Assembly (NCBI RefSeq): GCF_014850955.1
Contig: NZ_JACXSS010000001.1
Span: forward strand, 3,906,001-3,970,000
Length of the DNA stretch: 64,000 nucleotides
Direction: 5' to 3'
Source: Methylomonas albis
GTDB lineage: Bacteria; Pseudomonadota; Gammaproteobacteria; Methylococcales; Methylomonadaceae
Shown here one piece after another: positions 35,162 to 44,964 of this stretch. Under the pieces are notes generated by a model that saw only the letters and a program-made list of their open reading frames with translations, made no database searches and was not told the DNA's origin. Each line of letters starts with the position of its first letter. Position 1 is the stretch's first letter. A program made the translations under genes and the position numbers.

Positions 35162-37065
35162 AAAACATGCATAACAAACAGCCTAACCAATATCCGAGAC
35201 GAAACCACAAAAATAAGTGCAGTATGAGTAGCAGCCAGCATAATTAATGAGTAAATACCAAATAAAGCCAGAAACCGTAACACCAACTCTAGTTCAGCAG
35301 GAATACTCAATATTGGTGAGCCTAAAATATCATGTATGCTTTCTAGCGGAACAATAGCTCTTAACAATATCCAGGCAACCAACGAGTGCATTGCCAAAAA
35401 CTGAACACAACAAAAAACGTCAAATTTTTCTTTTTTCAGCATATTAAACAATGCGAGCAGCGGGTATGCAAAGACCCAATAAATCAATACAGTCAAACCC
35501 AACGCACTGATCGCAGGGTATTCTTTCGCAAATAATTCTCTTACATTGTAAGGCACGGATTCAGAGCTACTGATAAACAAAAACGATCCAAAAATCAAAA
35601 ATACAGCCCCTACCGTTGGCAAAAACCTGACACTCCAATTAGTGTCGCTCTGCAAAAGAAACTTTGGACCTGAATCTTTGGGAGAAATAGCCTTAAGTCT
35701 TGAACCTACAACAACAGCATCGTTTTTCGCATTATAATTTGACTCATTGAACGAAGATCTAGCAATGTTTAGATGCCTCGTTACAGCATAACCAAGGTAG
35801 CCACCTAAAACCTCCAAAATTACGTCTGTAACATCAACATTTTTGTTCGGCAAAAATAATTGCCCAAACTCAACACCTATCGCTGTGATGACTATTGGAG
35901 CGAGAGCAATAACGGTTTTGGGGCTATTTTTACTGCCAGACCAGAGAACATAGCCACATATCACTCCAAAAGGGATAAAGAATAACACCTTGTGAAAAAT
36001 TTCAGTAATAGCCCTATATTCGGTACCAAAATAATATGCATAAAATGGCACTATAAAAAATTTATCTCTCCATACTGAAAGTCTTGAATAACTCCATTCA
36101 AAATCATAAGGATATAAAAAAACGCAATAGACAACTACAGCCCAAAATAAAAAAATTATATATGGATATAAAATATTGGAGCTTTGATAGCCTTTCAAAT
36201 TACTATTTTTACCACCCACAGCAAATCCACTAGAACTTATAGCCATAAGTCGCACACCAATTAGACCGCCAACAAACGCCAAAAATATATCGGTAACATC
36301 AGTAACTCTGCTATACACAAATAATTGAAAAAACTCAATTACTCCTGCGGATAGAAAAACCCTTAACAATAACTCTCTATTACTCAATATCTTGAATTTA
36401 TGCCACAACCATGGAACTGGAAGCCACAACACAATATCCGACAAGCAGTCATAAACATCTCTGAAAATATCGCCCTTCAGGCCGGAAAAAGGCCACAGAA
36501 TAACGCGTCCTTCGTGCCATTTATGATAAAACTCAATAGGGCTTAAGCTTAAATCCAGCGGCATCACATTGTAAAAGAACATGCCACCTAAATAGATTTG
36601 CAAATACGAAATTGACCTGGTTTTATTTATTTGCCAAGCTTCCAGCCAAATGATAAATTTCCTACCAAAAATCCACCAAGCAAGAACACCTATAACGGCC
36701 CCTATACTTTCAGCAACTATGTCGTTTAGCGATGCGGTTCTTGGGGGGAAAAATAATTGGGTAAACTCGATAGTGGAGCAGAGCAAAAAACTGGCTATTA
36801 ACACTAAAATTGACGACAAACATCTTCCAACCAACTGTTGTTCAAAAGAAATAGCACTTAGCCAAAGAAAAGCTAGCGGTATAAATAGCAGAATATTAGT
36901 TGCCCAATCAGATTTTGATGAAATACCTTGGTTGTAATATTGAATATTTTGAAAACGATACCAAGCGTCACTCAGAGACAAACTGTTAAATTGCCACGGC
37001 ACCAAGCTACCGTAAACAACAAAAACGGTATAAATAACACAAGAAATTAATAACTTATTTTTCAC
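35086..37065 (-). CDS. Polytopic membrane protein with three VanZ-like modules
   Basis: This 659-residue protein repeats a VanZ-type pattern three times. Glu-x2-Gln before LF occurs at E100FTQ, E244FFQ and E399FGQ, each followed about 12 residues later by an aspartate in a TDV-like turn (D115, D259, D414) and a glycine-rich helix. VanZ-like proteins occur in glycopeptide resistance and in exopolysaccharide clusters; their chemistry is not well defined. The start is GTG. The last helix is cut by a stop soon after a six-A run (35160-35165), and a continuing frame lies downstream. It is followed on the same strand by the exported protein at 33681. Confidence 0.78.
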   Translation of the reverse strand: MKNKLLISCVIYTVFVVYGSLVPWQFNSLSLSDAWYRFQNIQYYNQGISSKSDWATNILLFIPLAFLWLSAISFEQQLVGRCLSSILVLIASFLLCSTIEFTQLFFPPRTASLNDIVAESIGAVIGVLAWWIFGRKFIIWLEAWQINKTRSISYLQIYLGGMFFYNVMPLDLSLSPIEFYHKWHEGRVILWPFSGLKGDIFRDVYDCLSDIVLWLPVPWLWHKFKILSNRELLLRVFLSAGVIEFFQLFVYSRVTDVTDIFLAFVGGLIGVRLMAISSSGFAVGGKNSNLKGYQSSNILYPYIIFLFWAVVVYCVFLYPYDFEWSYSRLSVWRDKFFIVPFYAYYFGTEYRAITEIFHKVLFFIPFGVICGYVLWSGSKNSPKTVIALAPIVITAIGVEFGQLFLPNKNVDVTDVILEVLGGYLGYAVTRHLNIARSSFNESNYNAKNDAVVVGSRLKAISPKDSGPKFLLQSDTNWSVRFLPTVGAVFLIFGSFLFISSSESVPYNVRELFAKEYPAISALGLTVLIYWVFAYPLLALFNMLKKEKFDVFCCVQFLAMHSLVAWILLRAIVPLESIHDILGSPILSIPAELELVLRFLALFGIYSLIMLAATHTALIFVVSSRILVRLFVMHVFWSSLLLPLGYWGWWSKLRPIILLS

Positions 37066-37081
37066 AAAATAAAAACTTGGC

Positions 37082-38035
37082 TCATTGATATTTATTTTGA
37101 AAAGCTGCTACAAAATTAGTTAATTGCTCATATTGAATATCATCAATACCTGCAGCCGCCTTGCGTCCGCCGCCGGAAAATAAGGCACACAACTCATCCG
37201 CACCGGCTTTATTGTTCAACGGGGCTCTGACACTAATCTGATAACAACCTCGTCGATTGTTGCTAACGATTGCATGCGCCCTATCCGGATATTGATTGAC
37301 CAATTCGTTCCCCCAAACCCCTGCTACCCGCCTTGCCCACTTTTCATCAGGCAAAATGAATACTGCAGTGGTGTTTGTCTTATATTCAGCCTTAATTTGT
37401 CTAGCTAGATTCATATCCTCACCATATCCGTTGAATAATTGCTGACAAATTTCCGTGTTATCTCTGATGAAGTCAAACGGCGAGACATAGCCTTCCAACT
37501 GCCTATATAGTGCATCAGGCGCAAAATACAGATCATCGATACATGTGCCATAAGCGTTGTAATTGATACAGATTCCTAGCTGCTTCAGCTTAAGCAATTC
37601 TTGGGCCGTTAAATTGATGGATTTAGCCACTGTCTGCGCAGCGGCGTCCAAATTGTCACCAAAAGCCCCCGTCACAGCCCATGCAGTAAAGCGTTGCTTT
37701 AAATATGTGTTCATCAACAAACTAGTGCACACATTCGCATCGGTGTTTATCCAAGGAGTTAATCCCGGATGAACAGGGATTTCACCGGAATAATGATGAT
37801 CCATGTAAAGAATACTGACACCGTCTTTTAAAAGCTCTGTTAGCGCCAATCGATTTTTGTCCAGCGAGACATCGAGCACAACCACTTGATCGCCCGTACC
37901 CGCGGAAACTCGACTTAACAAACCGATATCGCGTTTCACACCCGTAATGAGTGTAGATTCTTGAGGAAATGCCAAACGCAACTGCAACAACGCACAAATG
38001 CCATCTGCGTCACCATTAAATACGTCAATATTCAC
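37082..38035 (-). CDS. DHH family phosphoesterase
   Basis: This roughly 317-residue protein has the DHH-family metal motifs NGDADG at the N-terminus and MDHH in the middle of the catalytic half, plus a C-terminal DHHA1-like glycine patch (FSGGGRKAAAG). Relatives include nanoRNase/pAp phosphatases. The GTG at 38035 is chosen: it starts 1 base after the cysC stop, has an AGAGAG site, and begins directly with the conserved NIDVFNGDADG. An in-frame ATG at 38080 would overlap cysC by 44 bases. Pairing with APS kinase suggests removal of pAp, the by-product of PAPS use, but that is inference. Confidence 0.8.
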   Translation of the reverse strand: MNIDVFNGDADGICALLQLRLAFPQESTLITGVKRDIGLLSRVSAGTGDQVVVLDVSLDKNRLALTELLKDGVSILYMDHHYSGEIPVHPGLTPWINTDANVCTSLLMNTYLKQRFTAWAVTGAFGDNLDAAAQTVAKSINLTAQELLKLKQLGICINYNAYGTCIDDLYFAPDALYRQLEGYVSPFDFIRDNTEICQQLFNGYGEDMNLARQIKAEYKTNTTAVFILPDEKWARRVAGVWGNELVNQYPDRAHAIVSNNRRGCYQISVRAPLNNKAGADELCALFSGGGRKAAAGIDDIQYEQLTNFVAAFQNKYQ

Positions 38036-38036
38036 T

Positions 38037-38660
38037 TTATAGCTCTCTTTGGGAAGCGGTGATAACACCTCGTAGTTCAAGCATACTCATCACCTGATCG
38101 ATACAGGCATCCAACTCATAAATTCCGGTATCTATGTTTAACTCAGGCTTTTCCGGCTCTTCATACGGAGAAGATATGCCGGTAAATAATTTAATCTCAC
38201 CTTGCCGCGCTTTTTTGTATAAGCCTTTTACGTCCCGTTGCTCGCACACCGACAAATTACAGTTGCAGTAAATCTCGATAAAATCGCCATGCGGCACTAA
38301 ATTTCGCGCATACTGCCGCTCGGCTCGAAATGGCGAAATAAAGGCGGTTAAGGTTATGGTGCCGGCCTCGAGCATCAACTTGGCGACTTCGGCAATTCTA
38401 CGGATGTTCTCCTGCCGATCTTGATCGCTAAACCCCAAATCGCCGCACAAACCTTGGCGAACGTTATCGCCATCCAAAACAAACGTTCGACACTGCAACT
38501 GATGCAATCGCTCTTCAACTGCGTGAGCCAGTGTCGACTTACCCGCCCCGGACAAGCCGGTAAACCACAAAATTGTGGCTTTATGGCCGTTTAAAGCCTC
38601 TCGACGAGCGCGACTTACTGTGGCGTGATGCCAAACCGTATTTGTGCTTTGTTTTTCCAT
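38037..38660 (-). CDS. cysC: Adenylylsulfate (APS) kinase
   Basis: This 207-residue kinase phosphorylates APS to PAPS, the activated sulfate donor. The P-loop GLSGAGKST spans 35-43, followed by [17 protein letters not shown] and the [18 protein letters not shown] stretch of the family. No ATP sulfurylase (cysDN) or PAPS reductase (cysH) is nearby. In this exopolysaccharide setting PAPS could serve a sulfotransferase, though none is in the window. It is directly coupled to the DHH gene. Confidence 0.93.
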   Translation of the reverse strand: MEKQSTNTVWHHATVSRARREALNGHKATILWFTGLSGAGKSTLAHAVEERLHQLQCRTFVLDGDNVRQGLCGDLGFSDQDRQENIRRIAEVAKLMLEAGTITLTAFISPFRAERQYARNLVPHGDFIEIYCNCNLSVCEQRDVKGLYKKARQGEIKLFTGISSPYEEPEKPELNIDTGIYELDACIDQVMSMLELRGVITASQREL

Positions 38661-38900
38661 TTTGAATATATCCCATCATTGTCCAGTCAAGACTACTTCA
38701 TCAAAGGTAAACGATGCAATTCTCTTCGAAAAACGTGCAAAACAACGCCTATAGCTGTTTTTAACATATACGCGACAACTGTCATCAAGGATTTTCCCAG
38801 CCCAACACCATCAACTATTTTCGATTACCTTTTTCTAAGCATCGTTAATTGAGGCATTTTCGGGTATGATTTGCGGCCTTTTTCGACAAGCTTGGCTTTC

Positions 38901-39878
38901 ATGCGAATTGGCCCTTACCACCTTCTCAACAACTTATTGCTGGCGCCGATGGCCGGCATTACAGACGCGCCGTTTCGGCAGATCTGTAGCGAATTTGGAG
39001 CCGGCCTTACCGTATCGGAAATGGTGATTTCAAATCGCAGCTTGCAGTATCACCCACGCACCCTGAAAAAATTGGATTACAGTGGCAACAGCAGCCTGCG
39101 CTCGGTACAGATTTTGGGCACGGACCCACGGCAAATGGCTGAGGCCGCCAAACTAAATCAAGATCGTGGCGCACAAATTATCGACATCAATATGGGCTGT
39201 CCAGCAAAAAAAGTTTGCTCGGTGGCCGCTGGCTCCGCACTGCTAAAAGACGAGTCTTTGGTCGCTAGAATTTTAGATGCGGTAATCAATGCCGTGGAAA
39301 TCCCGGTAACGCTAAAAATCCGCACTGGCTGGGACTTAGCCAATCGAAACGCGCCGACCATTGCAAAGATCGCCGAGAGCTGCGGTATTCAAGCGCTCAC
39401 CATCCACGGTCGCAGCCGAGCCTGCAAATTTACCGGAACTGCCGAGTACGACACCATTAAACAAGTCAAACAAAGCGTCAGCATTCCGATTATCGCAAAC
39501 GGCGATATCGATAGCGCCGCAAAAGCCAGGCAAGTCCTGGAATATACCGGTGCGGATGCCGTAATGATAGGTAGAGCTGCACAAGGCAAACCCTGGATAT
39601 TTTACGAGCTAAACGCTAATCTTAATAACGGCACATTCTCACCGCTTTCCTTGACCGAGATCAAAGCCGTCATTAACCAGCATCTGGAAAATTTATACAG
39701 TTTTTATGGAAACGACAGTGGTGTTAGAATCGCCCGAAAGCACATCGGCTGGTATTTCGATCATCTCGGCACACTGCCTGCCGAACAAAAGACTGCCATT
39801 AACCAAGCCCTACACGCTGCGCGGCAACTCGCGCTAGTCAATGCCTCTTTCAATTTGATGCCACCACGAGCCGCCTAG
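38901..39878 (+). CDS. dusB: tRNA-dihydrouridine synthase B
   Basis: This 325-residue flavoenzyme reduces specific uridines in tRNA. It has the N-terminal APMAGITDAPFR, the active-site cysteine in NMGCPAKKV, and GRAAQGKPWIF in the C-terminal half. The start is set at MRIGPYHLLNN (38901); ten extra upstream codons in frame do not match the family. The stop abuts the fis start, the standard dusB-fis operon of gammaproteobacteria. A TATGAT hexamer at 38865-38870 may be the -10 element. Confidence 0.95.
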   Translation: MRIGPYHLLNNLLLAPMAGITDAPFRQICSEFGAGLTVSEMVISNRSLQYHPRTLKKLDYSGNSSLRSVQILGTDPRQMAEAAKLNQDRGAQIIDINMGCPAKKVCSVAAGSALLKDESLVARILDAVINAVEIPVTLKIRTGWDLANRNAPTIAKIAESCGIQALTIHGRSRACKFTGTAEYDTIKQVKQSVSIPIIANGDIDSAAKARQVLEYTGADAVMIGRAAQGKPWIFYELNANLNNGTFSPLSLTEIKAVINQHLENLYSFYGNDSGVRIARKHIGWYFDHLGTLPAEQKTAINQALHAARQLALVNASFNLMPPRAA

Positions 39879-40142
39879 ATGGGAACACACCTCACACATA
39901 AAGTCACCGACAGCGAACAAACGCTGTCTGACCATGTTCGTCATTGCGTCGAAGACTATTTTTCCCACCTAAACGGTCACGATTCCAGCGGCTTATATCA
40001 TTTGGTATTAGCGGAAGTGGAAAGACCCTTATTGGAAACAACTCTGAAACACTGCGATTACAATCAAAGCAAAGCCGCGATTATCCTGGGCCTCAGCCGC
40101 AGTACCCTACGCAAAAAACTGGAAAATTACGGCATAGGTTAA
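39879..40142 (+). CDS. fis: Nucleoid protein Fis
   Basis: This 87-residue DNA-bending protein has the C-terminal helix-turn-helix [20 protein letters not shown] that binds growth-phase and rRNA promoters. It starts directly after the dusB stop, so translation is probably coupled. Slightly shorter than E. coli Fis (98 residues) at the N-terminus, as in other methanotroph-type homologues. Confidence 0.94.
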   Translation: MGTHLTHKVTDSEQTLSDHVRHCVEDYFSHLNGHDSSGLYHLVLAEVERPLLETTLKHCDYNQSKAAIILGLSRSTLRKKLENYGIG

Positions 40143-40179
40143 TTTCCAACCATTCTCTTTACCCTTTCTTGAGGTTTGC

Positions 40180-41760
40180 ATGAATACCCCTTTGGGCATA
40201 AATAAAAAAGTGACCCGCGCGCTGATCAGCGTCTCCGACAAAACCGGTATTCTGGCGTTTTGTCGCGAACTGAGCCAGTTAGGCGTCGAACTCCTATCCA
40301 CAGGCGGCACGGCTAAACTGCTAGCCGAAAACAATATTGCCGTTACCGAAGTCTCCGATTACACCGGCTTTCCGGAAATGATGGACGGCCGGGTGAAAAC
40401 CCTACATCCAAAAGTTCACGGCGGCATTTTGGGCCGACGCGGCATCGACGATACAGTGATGGCCGAAAGCGGCATCAAGCCTATCGACATGGTGGTGGTC
40501 AACCTGTATCCCTTCGAACAAACCGTCGCCAAGCCGGATTGCGATCTGGAAACCGCAATCGAAAACATCGACATCGGCGGCCCGACCATGATCCGTGCCG
40601 CGGCCAAGAATCATAACGACGTTGCCATCGTAGTCGACCCAGCCGACTACCCGGCGATGTTGGCCGAACTACAAGCCAATACAGTAACATTGAGCCACGA
40701 CACCCGCTTCAAATTGGCACTGAAGAGTTTCGAACACACCGCCCGCTACGACACCATGATCGCCGCGTACCTGAGCAAGGTCGTCGACTCCGGCAGCTTC
40801 CCGGAAACCTTAAACTTGCAATTCCACCGCCTGCAAAGCATGCGCTACGGCGAAAACCCGCATCAAAATGCGGCGTTTTACGGCGAGAAAAATCCGCCGG
40901 CCGGCAGCATCGCCGCCGCCAAGCAACTGCAAGGCAAGGAACTGTCCTACAACAACATCGCCGACGCAGACGCGGCGCTGGAGTGCGTCAAAACCTTCAA
41001 CGAACAGCCAGCCTGCGTGATCGTCAAGCATGCCAATCCCTGCGGCGTTGCGATTAGCGACAGCATCCTGGACGCCTACAATCTGGCTTACGCTACCGAT
41101 CCGACCTCGGCCTTCGGCGGCATCATCGCCTTCAACCGCGAACTGGACGAAGCAACCGCCGCCGAAATCGCCGGCCGCCAGTTCGTCGAAGTCATTATTG
41201 CACCGAAAGTTTCCGATGGCGCCAAAGCGGTGTTCGCGAAAAAACAAAATGTTCGCGTACTGGAAACAGGTTCTTGGGCGGATAACAAAGCGGCGGCACT
41301 GGAGTTCAAACGCGTCGGCGGCGGCTTGTTGGTGCAGGACAAAGATACCGGCAGTATCACGGCCGCCGATTTGAAGGTGGTCACTAAGCGCGTCCCGACC
41401 GAGCAAGAACTGGCCGATCTGCTATTCGTCTGGAAAGTGGCGAAATTCGTCAAATCCAACGCCATCGTCTACGGCAAGAACGGCCGGACCATAGGCATAG
41501 GCGCCGGCCAGATGAGCCGGGTGTATTCGGCCAAGATTGCCGGCATCAAGGCCGCCGACGAAGGTTTGGTAGTATCCGGTTCAGCGATGGCTTCCGACGC
41601 CTTCTTCCCGTTCCGCGACGGCATCGACGCGGCGGCGGCGGCGGGCATCACCGCGGTAATACATCCTGGCGGCTCGATGCGCGACCAGGAAGTCATCGAT
41701 GCCGCCGACGAGCATAATATCGCGATGGTGTTGACAGGTATGCGCCATTTCAGACATTGA
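40180..41760 (+). CDS. purH: Bifunctional AICAR transformylase / IMP cyclohydrolase
   Basis: This 526-residue enzyme carries out the last two steps of IMP synthesis. The N-terminal cyclohydrolase (MGS-like) domain has STGGTAKLL near 40; the C-terminal transformylase domain has the catalytic [10 protein letters not shown] near 285. Length matches the family. It follows fis by 37 bases and precedes purD by 16, so a fis-purH-purD transcript is possible. Codon use is richer in G and C than in the exopolysaccharide genes. Confidence 0.97.
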   Translation: MNTPLGINKKVTRALISVSDKTGILAFCRELSQLGVELLSTGGTAKLLAENNIAVTEVSDYTGFPEMMDGRVKTLHPKVHGGILGRRGIDDTVMAESGIKPIDMVVVNLYPFEQTVAKPDCDLETAIENIDIGGPTMIRAAAKNHNDVAIVVDPADYPAMLAELQANTVTLSHDTRFKLALKSFEHTARYDTMIAAYLSKVVDSGSFPETLNLQFHRLQSMRYGENPHQNAAFYGEKNPPAGSIAAAKQLQGKELSYNNIADADAALECVKTFNEQPACVIVKHANPCGVAISDSILDAYNLAYATDPTSAFGGIIAFNRELDEATAAEIAGRQFVEVIIAPKVSDGAKAVFAKKQNVRVLETGSWADNKAAALEFKRVGGGLLVQDKDTGSITAADLKVVTKRVPTEQELADLLFVWKVAKFVKSNAIVYGKNGRTIGIGAGQMSRVYSAKIAGIKAADEGLVVSGSAMASDAFFPFRDGIDAAAAAGITAVIHPGGSMRDQEVIDAADEHNIAMVLTGMRHFRH

Positions 41761-41776
41761 TACAGGATTACGGAAA

Positions 41777-43063
41777 ATGAATATATTGATCGTGGGTAAT
41801 GGCGGCCGAGAACACGCCTTGGCCTGGAAAGTCAGGCAATCCGCAAAAGCTAACAATGTCTACGTCGCCCCCGGCAACGCCGGCACTGCATTGGAACCCA
41901 AGATAAACAATGTCGACATCCAAGCCGACGACATCGAAGGTTTACTAAGTTTCGCCCAAGCCCGAGATATAGAACTAACCATTATCGGACCGGAGGTGCC
42001 TTTAGTTAGGGGCATCGTTGACCGATTTTCCGCCGCCGGTTTGAAGTGCTTCGGCCCAACGGCTCAAGCCGCACAGTTGGAGGGTTCCAAATCGTTCTGC
42101 AAGGATTTCATGATCCGCCACAGCATTTCTACCGCTGCATATAAAAGCTTCACTGAAGTCGAACCGGCAATAGCCTATATTCGTGAAAATGGCGCGCCCA
42201 TTGTTGTTAAGGCCGATGGCCTGGCAGCTGGCAAAGGCGTGGTTGTCGCCCACACCGAACAGCAAGCCATCGACGCGGTAGAAGACATGTTATCCGGGAA
42301 TAGTTTCGGTACTGCAGGACATCGGGTGGTAATCGAAGAATTTTTAGACGGCGAGGAAGCCAGCTTCATTGTCATCGCCGACGGCTTGCATGCGTTGGCC
42401 ATGGCAACCTCTCAGGATCACAAAGCTCGCGACAACGGCGATCAAGGCCCCAACACCGGAGGCATGGGGGCGTATTCTCCAGCACCTATCGTCACACCGG
42501 AGATCCACCAGCGCGTCATGGACGAGGTAATCCTCCCCACCCTGCAAGGCATGCGTGAAGACGGTAACGAATATACCGGCTTTCTGTATGCAGGCCTGAT
42601 GATAAGCAAGAATGGCAACATCAAAGTATTGGAATATAACTGCCGTTTTGGTGACCCGGAAACACAGCCGATCATGATGCGCTTAAAAAGCGATCTAGTT
42701 GAACTTTGCCTGGCCGCTATAAACAAAAATCTTGATCAGACTGTTACAGAATGGGACGAACGCCCCGCATTGGGTGTAGTGCTGGCCGCAGGCGGCTACC
42801 CGGACGATTACGCCAAAGGCCATCCGATCAGCGGCTTACCAAGCGATATAAGTGGCGATTACAAAGTATTTCACGCCGGCACCAAACAAGTTGGCAATCA
42901 AGTAGTAACTGCAGGAGGCCGAGTACTATGCGCTTGTGCATTGGGCGACAGCATCGCTCAAGCCCAAGAAAAAGCCTACGAGCTAAGCCAACAAATTGCC
43001 TGGCAAGATGTTTACTTTCGAACCGACATTGGTTTCAAAGCGATCAAATCCCAAGCTGTTTAG
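41777..43063 (+). CDS. purD: Phosphoribosylamine-glycine ligase
   Basis: This 428-residue ATP-grasp enzyme joins glycine to phosphoribosylamine in purine synthesis. The N-terminal [18 protein letters not shown], the ATP-grasp [16 protein letters not shown] and the metal site [12 protein letters not shown] are all present. It is encoded 16 bases after purH, the common purHD order. Confidence 0.97.
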   Translation: MNILIVGNGGREHALAWKVRQSAKANNVYVAPGNAGTALEPKINNVDIQADDIEGLLSFAQARDIELTIIGPEVPLVRGIVDRFSAAGLKCFGPTAQAAQLEGSKSFCKDFMIRHSISTAAYKSFTEVEPAIAYIRENGAPIVVKADGLAAGKGVVVAHTEQQAIDAVEDMLSGNSFGTAGHRVVIEEFLDGEEASFIVIADGLHALAMATSQDHKARDNGDQGPNTGGMGAYSPAPIVTPEIHQRVMDEVILPTLQGMREDGNEYTGFLYAGLMISKNGNIKVLEYNCRFGDPETQPIMMRLKSDLVELCLAAINKNLDQTVTEWDERPALGVVLAAGGYPDDYAKGHPISGLPSDISGDYKVFHAGTKQVGNQVVTAGGRVLCACALGDSIAQAQEKAYELSQQIAWQDVYFRTDIGFKAIKSQAV

Positions 43064-43092
43064 CTAAGTTTGAGGCGTATAGGAAAGAGGGG

Positions 43093-43124
43093 CCTATGTA
43101 TCCGATCATTAGACCGGATACATA
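43093..43124. terminator. 11-bp hairpin between convergent purD and the RlpA-like gene
   Basis: CTATGTATCCG / CGGATACATAG form a perfect 11-bp stem (43093-43103 with 43114-43124) with a 10-base loop. No strong T-run follows on either strand, so it may act as a weak bidirectional terminator or mRNA end-protecting structure. It shares the core CCGGATA with the 55-bp palindrome at 31133. Confidence 0.5.
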
Positions 43125-43138
43125 GTTAAATCCCACTC

Positions 43139-43543
43139 TTAGGCGTCGCCTACACGCAGGACTTCAAGTTTGACCGTGGCTAAGCCGGCTTGTATAAAAC
43201 CAAGTTCGCTGGCCGCCCTTTTGGACACATCAAGCAAGCGCTTGTTGGCTTTGTGAGCGCGGCTATTTATCCGCAACTCGACACTACGATTATTACTAAG
43301 ATTAACGACACGCACTAAAGAACCAAACGGCAAGCTCGCATGAGCCGCAGTCAGCGCGTTTTTATCATAAAATTCACCGTTTGCTGTCCGCTGACCATGC
43401 AATCTGTCGCTGTAGTAAGACGCGACTCCGCTTTGTTCAAGGGAAAGAAAACCGTTCCTTTCTGTTTTCGCTAAACCTACAGAGCTAAAAGACGCTAGAC
43501 TCCCTGAAAGCAATAAAATTGCCGTCAATTTCGTTTTTCGCAT
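43139..43543 (-). CDS. Divergent RlpA-like double-psi beta-barrel protein, exported
   Basis: This 134-residue protein has a signal peptide (residues 1-25) and a short RlpA-type double-psi beta-barrel (GVASYYSDRLHGQRTANGE...). In typical RlpA the barrel contains an NDRGP stretch with a key Asp; here that position reads NSRAHKANKR, so the Asp is absent and transglycosylase activity is doubtful. The ATG at 43543 has an ideal AAGGAGGG site; a longer frame to 43675 has none. No SPOR domain is present. It may be a structural or binding protein of the cell wall. Confidence 0.82.
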   Translation of the reverse strand: MRKTKLTAILLLSGSLASFSSVGLAKTERNGFLSLEQSGVASYYSDRLHGQRTANGEFYDKNALTAAHASLPFGSLVRVVNLSNNRSVELRINSRAHKANKRLLDVSKRAASELGFIQAGLATVKLEVLRVGDA

Positions 43544-43732
43544 CCTACCCTCCTTACGTTGAGTATTGACAGGAGGCTTGAGGTTATCCGAATAAAAACG
43601 CTTTGACAAGCCTTTTTCGTTAGTCCACAGGTTTTTAAGCCTGTCAATAATTATTTTTACACCGACCAAAACCATCTGAAAACGGCGAAAAACGGGGCCT
43701 GCGGCGTCAATTTCAATTTACCGATAACACAC

Positions 43733-44095
43733 TTAAAAAAAGAAAAAAACTTGTTTACTAACAGCAACCTTGGATATGTAATACAGGCAGAACAATGCGC
43801 CACCAAAAGCCAACCATCGCGCACGCCCCGATTCGCGAATTGCCAAAATCCCCAAGCCTATGTAAACCACCAACACCAATAGTTTGGCAATAATCCAAGC
43901 AAATTCGTTTGATAACCAGTGACCCTGAAAAACCAAGGCAAACCCGGTCAATAAGACCAAGCTCGCAATTATGTGCGGACTAATTTTTAGCCATTTCTGC
44001 TCCAATAGGGCTGGCTTTAATTCGGCGAGCACTACTCGACCGATAAAACTAATAACCAAAACTGCCACGAAAAGAAGATGCATATGTTTAAGCAT
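43733..44095 (-). CDS. SirB2-like small membrane protein
   Basis: This 120-residue protein has four hydrophobic helices (about 5-25, 42-62, 68-88, 95-115) and fits the SirB family (KHMHLLFVAVLVISF at the start; KISPHIIASLVLLTG in the middle). Function is not established in the family. It ends with a run of phenylalanines encoded by the A-rich stretch at 43736-43747. Confidence 0.82.
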   Translation of the reverse strand: MLKHMHLLFVAVLVISFIGRVVLAELKPALLEQKWLKISPHIIASLVLLTGFALVFQGHWLSNEFAWIIAKLLVLVVYIGLGILAIRESGRARWLAFGGALFCLYYISKVAVSKQVFFFF

Positions 44096-44211
44096 GAATA
44101 CCCCATTTATTAACGATTGTTTTTTTACACCCCACCAGCTAGAACCGAATTCTCCGCTAGACCAAACACGCTGTCAGAATTAAAACCCAATCCTATCATG
44201 CAACCTAGGCG

Positions 44212-44493
44212 ATGATCGAAGTTAACAATGAACAGCTTCCTCACCTCTCTCTGCCTAACATCCCAAAAAACTATTCGGATATTTCGCAACATACCTCGAT
44301 TTACGCCCGTTTCATCGACGCATGGCTTGCTGATATTTATGCCTTACAGACCACACAGAAACACATACCAGCCACCCACATCAAGCATGGACAGGTGAAT
44401 TTCAGCCTAAAACATTATCATAACCAATTGAATTTGTTAAAATTAAAAAACGAGCACTCGCCAACGAGCATAGCCTCAAAAATATTGTTTTGA
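44212..44493 (+). CDS. Small hypothetical protein
   Basis: This 93-residue frame starts at ATG 44212 with a weak AGG site. I recognise no domain, signal peptide or membrane helix. Composition is compatible with a real protein (scattered His, Asn and Leu) but there is no supporting context. It could be a chance frame. Confidence 0.35.
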   Translation: MIEVNNEQLPHLSLPNIPKNYSDISQHTSIYARFIDAWLADIYALQTTQKHIPATHIKHGQVNFSLKHYHNQLNLLKLKNEHSPTSIASKILF

Positions 44494-44615
44494 CACAAAA
44501 CAGTTTTAAGTGTAAAAAATGCACCGTCGACCAACAATAATACTAACTTCGACATACAACTCGAGTTGCCCCTTTTAGGGCTAAATATTACAACAACAAG
44601 ATGAGGATTATAAAA

Positions 44616-44813
44616 ATGGCTGAACAAGAAAAAGACAATACCTTTACTGTAGTTGCTATCGTTACTGCAATTGCTATTGCCGGCGTCGTTATGCTGAAAG
44701 CAGACGAAACCAAACATCTTCAATACGGCGGCGAAACTTCTTCTAAAGCTGAAGCTCAAGTTTTGGCGAAACACAAAGATTTTAATAACGACGTATTAAG
44801 CCAAGCAAAATAA
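44616..44813 (+). CDS. Small single-helix membrane protein, unknown
   Basis: This 65-residue protein has a charged N-terminus (MAEQEKDNTF), one membrane helix (about 11-27, VVAIVTAIAIAGVVMLK) and a hydrophilic Ala/Lys/Asp-rich tail. The ATG at 44616 has GAGGA 8 bases upstream, and a strong terminator follows the stop by 17 bases, so this is a monocistronic unit. Its compact signals suggest robust expression. I know no family for it. Confidence 0.7.
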   Translation: MAEQEKDNTFTVVAIVTAIAIAGVVMLKADETKHLQYGGETSSKAEAQVLAKHKDFNNDVLSQAK

Positions 44814-44830
44814 TTTTTGCTTAGCAACTT

Positions 44831-44865
44831 AGGCGCCTTCCGATATTTCGGTTGGCGCCTTTTTT
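44831..44865 (+). terminator. Rho-independent terminator of the small membrane protein gene
   Basis: AGGCGCC / GGCGCCT form a 7-bp outer stem (44831-44837 with 44854-44860), and CCG / CGG continue it beyond a TT/TT mismatch. A run of T follows at 44860-44865. Confidence 0.88.
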
Positions 44866-44964
44866 GTGCCTGCAAGTTTCTCACTACACTGCTGATAGTT
44901 CGCTTTTTCAACACCACGCCCTGCTGTAGAATTGACGCTTTTACCAATTCTAATTTACACACAG

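Noticed and set aside
40810-41406. Open frame of 198 codons opposite purH
   Set aside because: Shadow of a G+C-richer conserved gene; Phe/Arg/Gly-rich translation without a domain.
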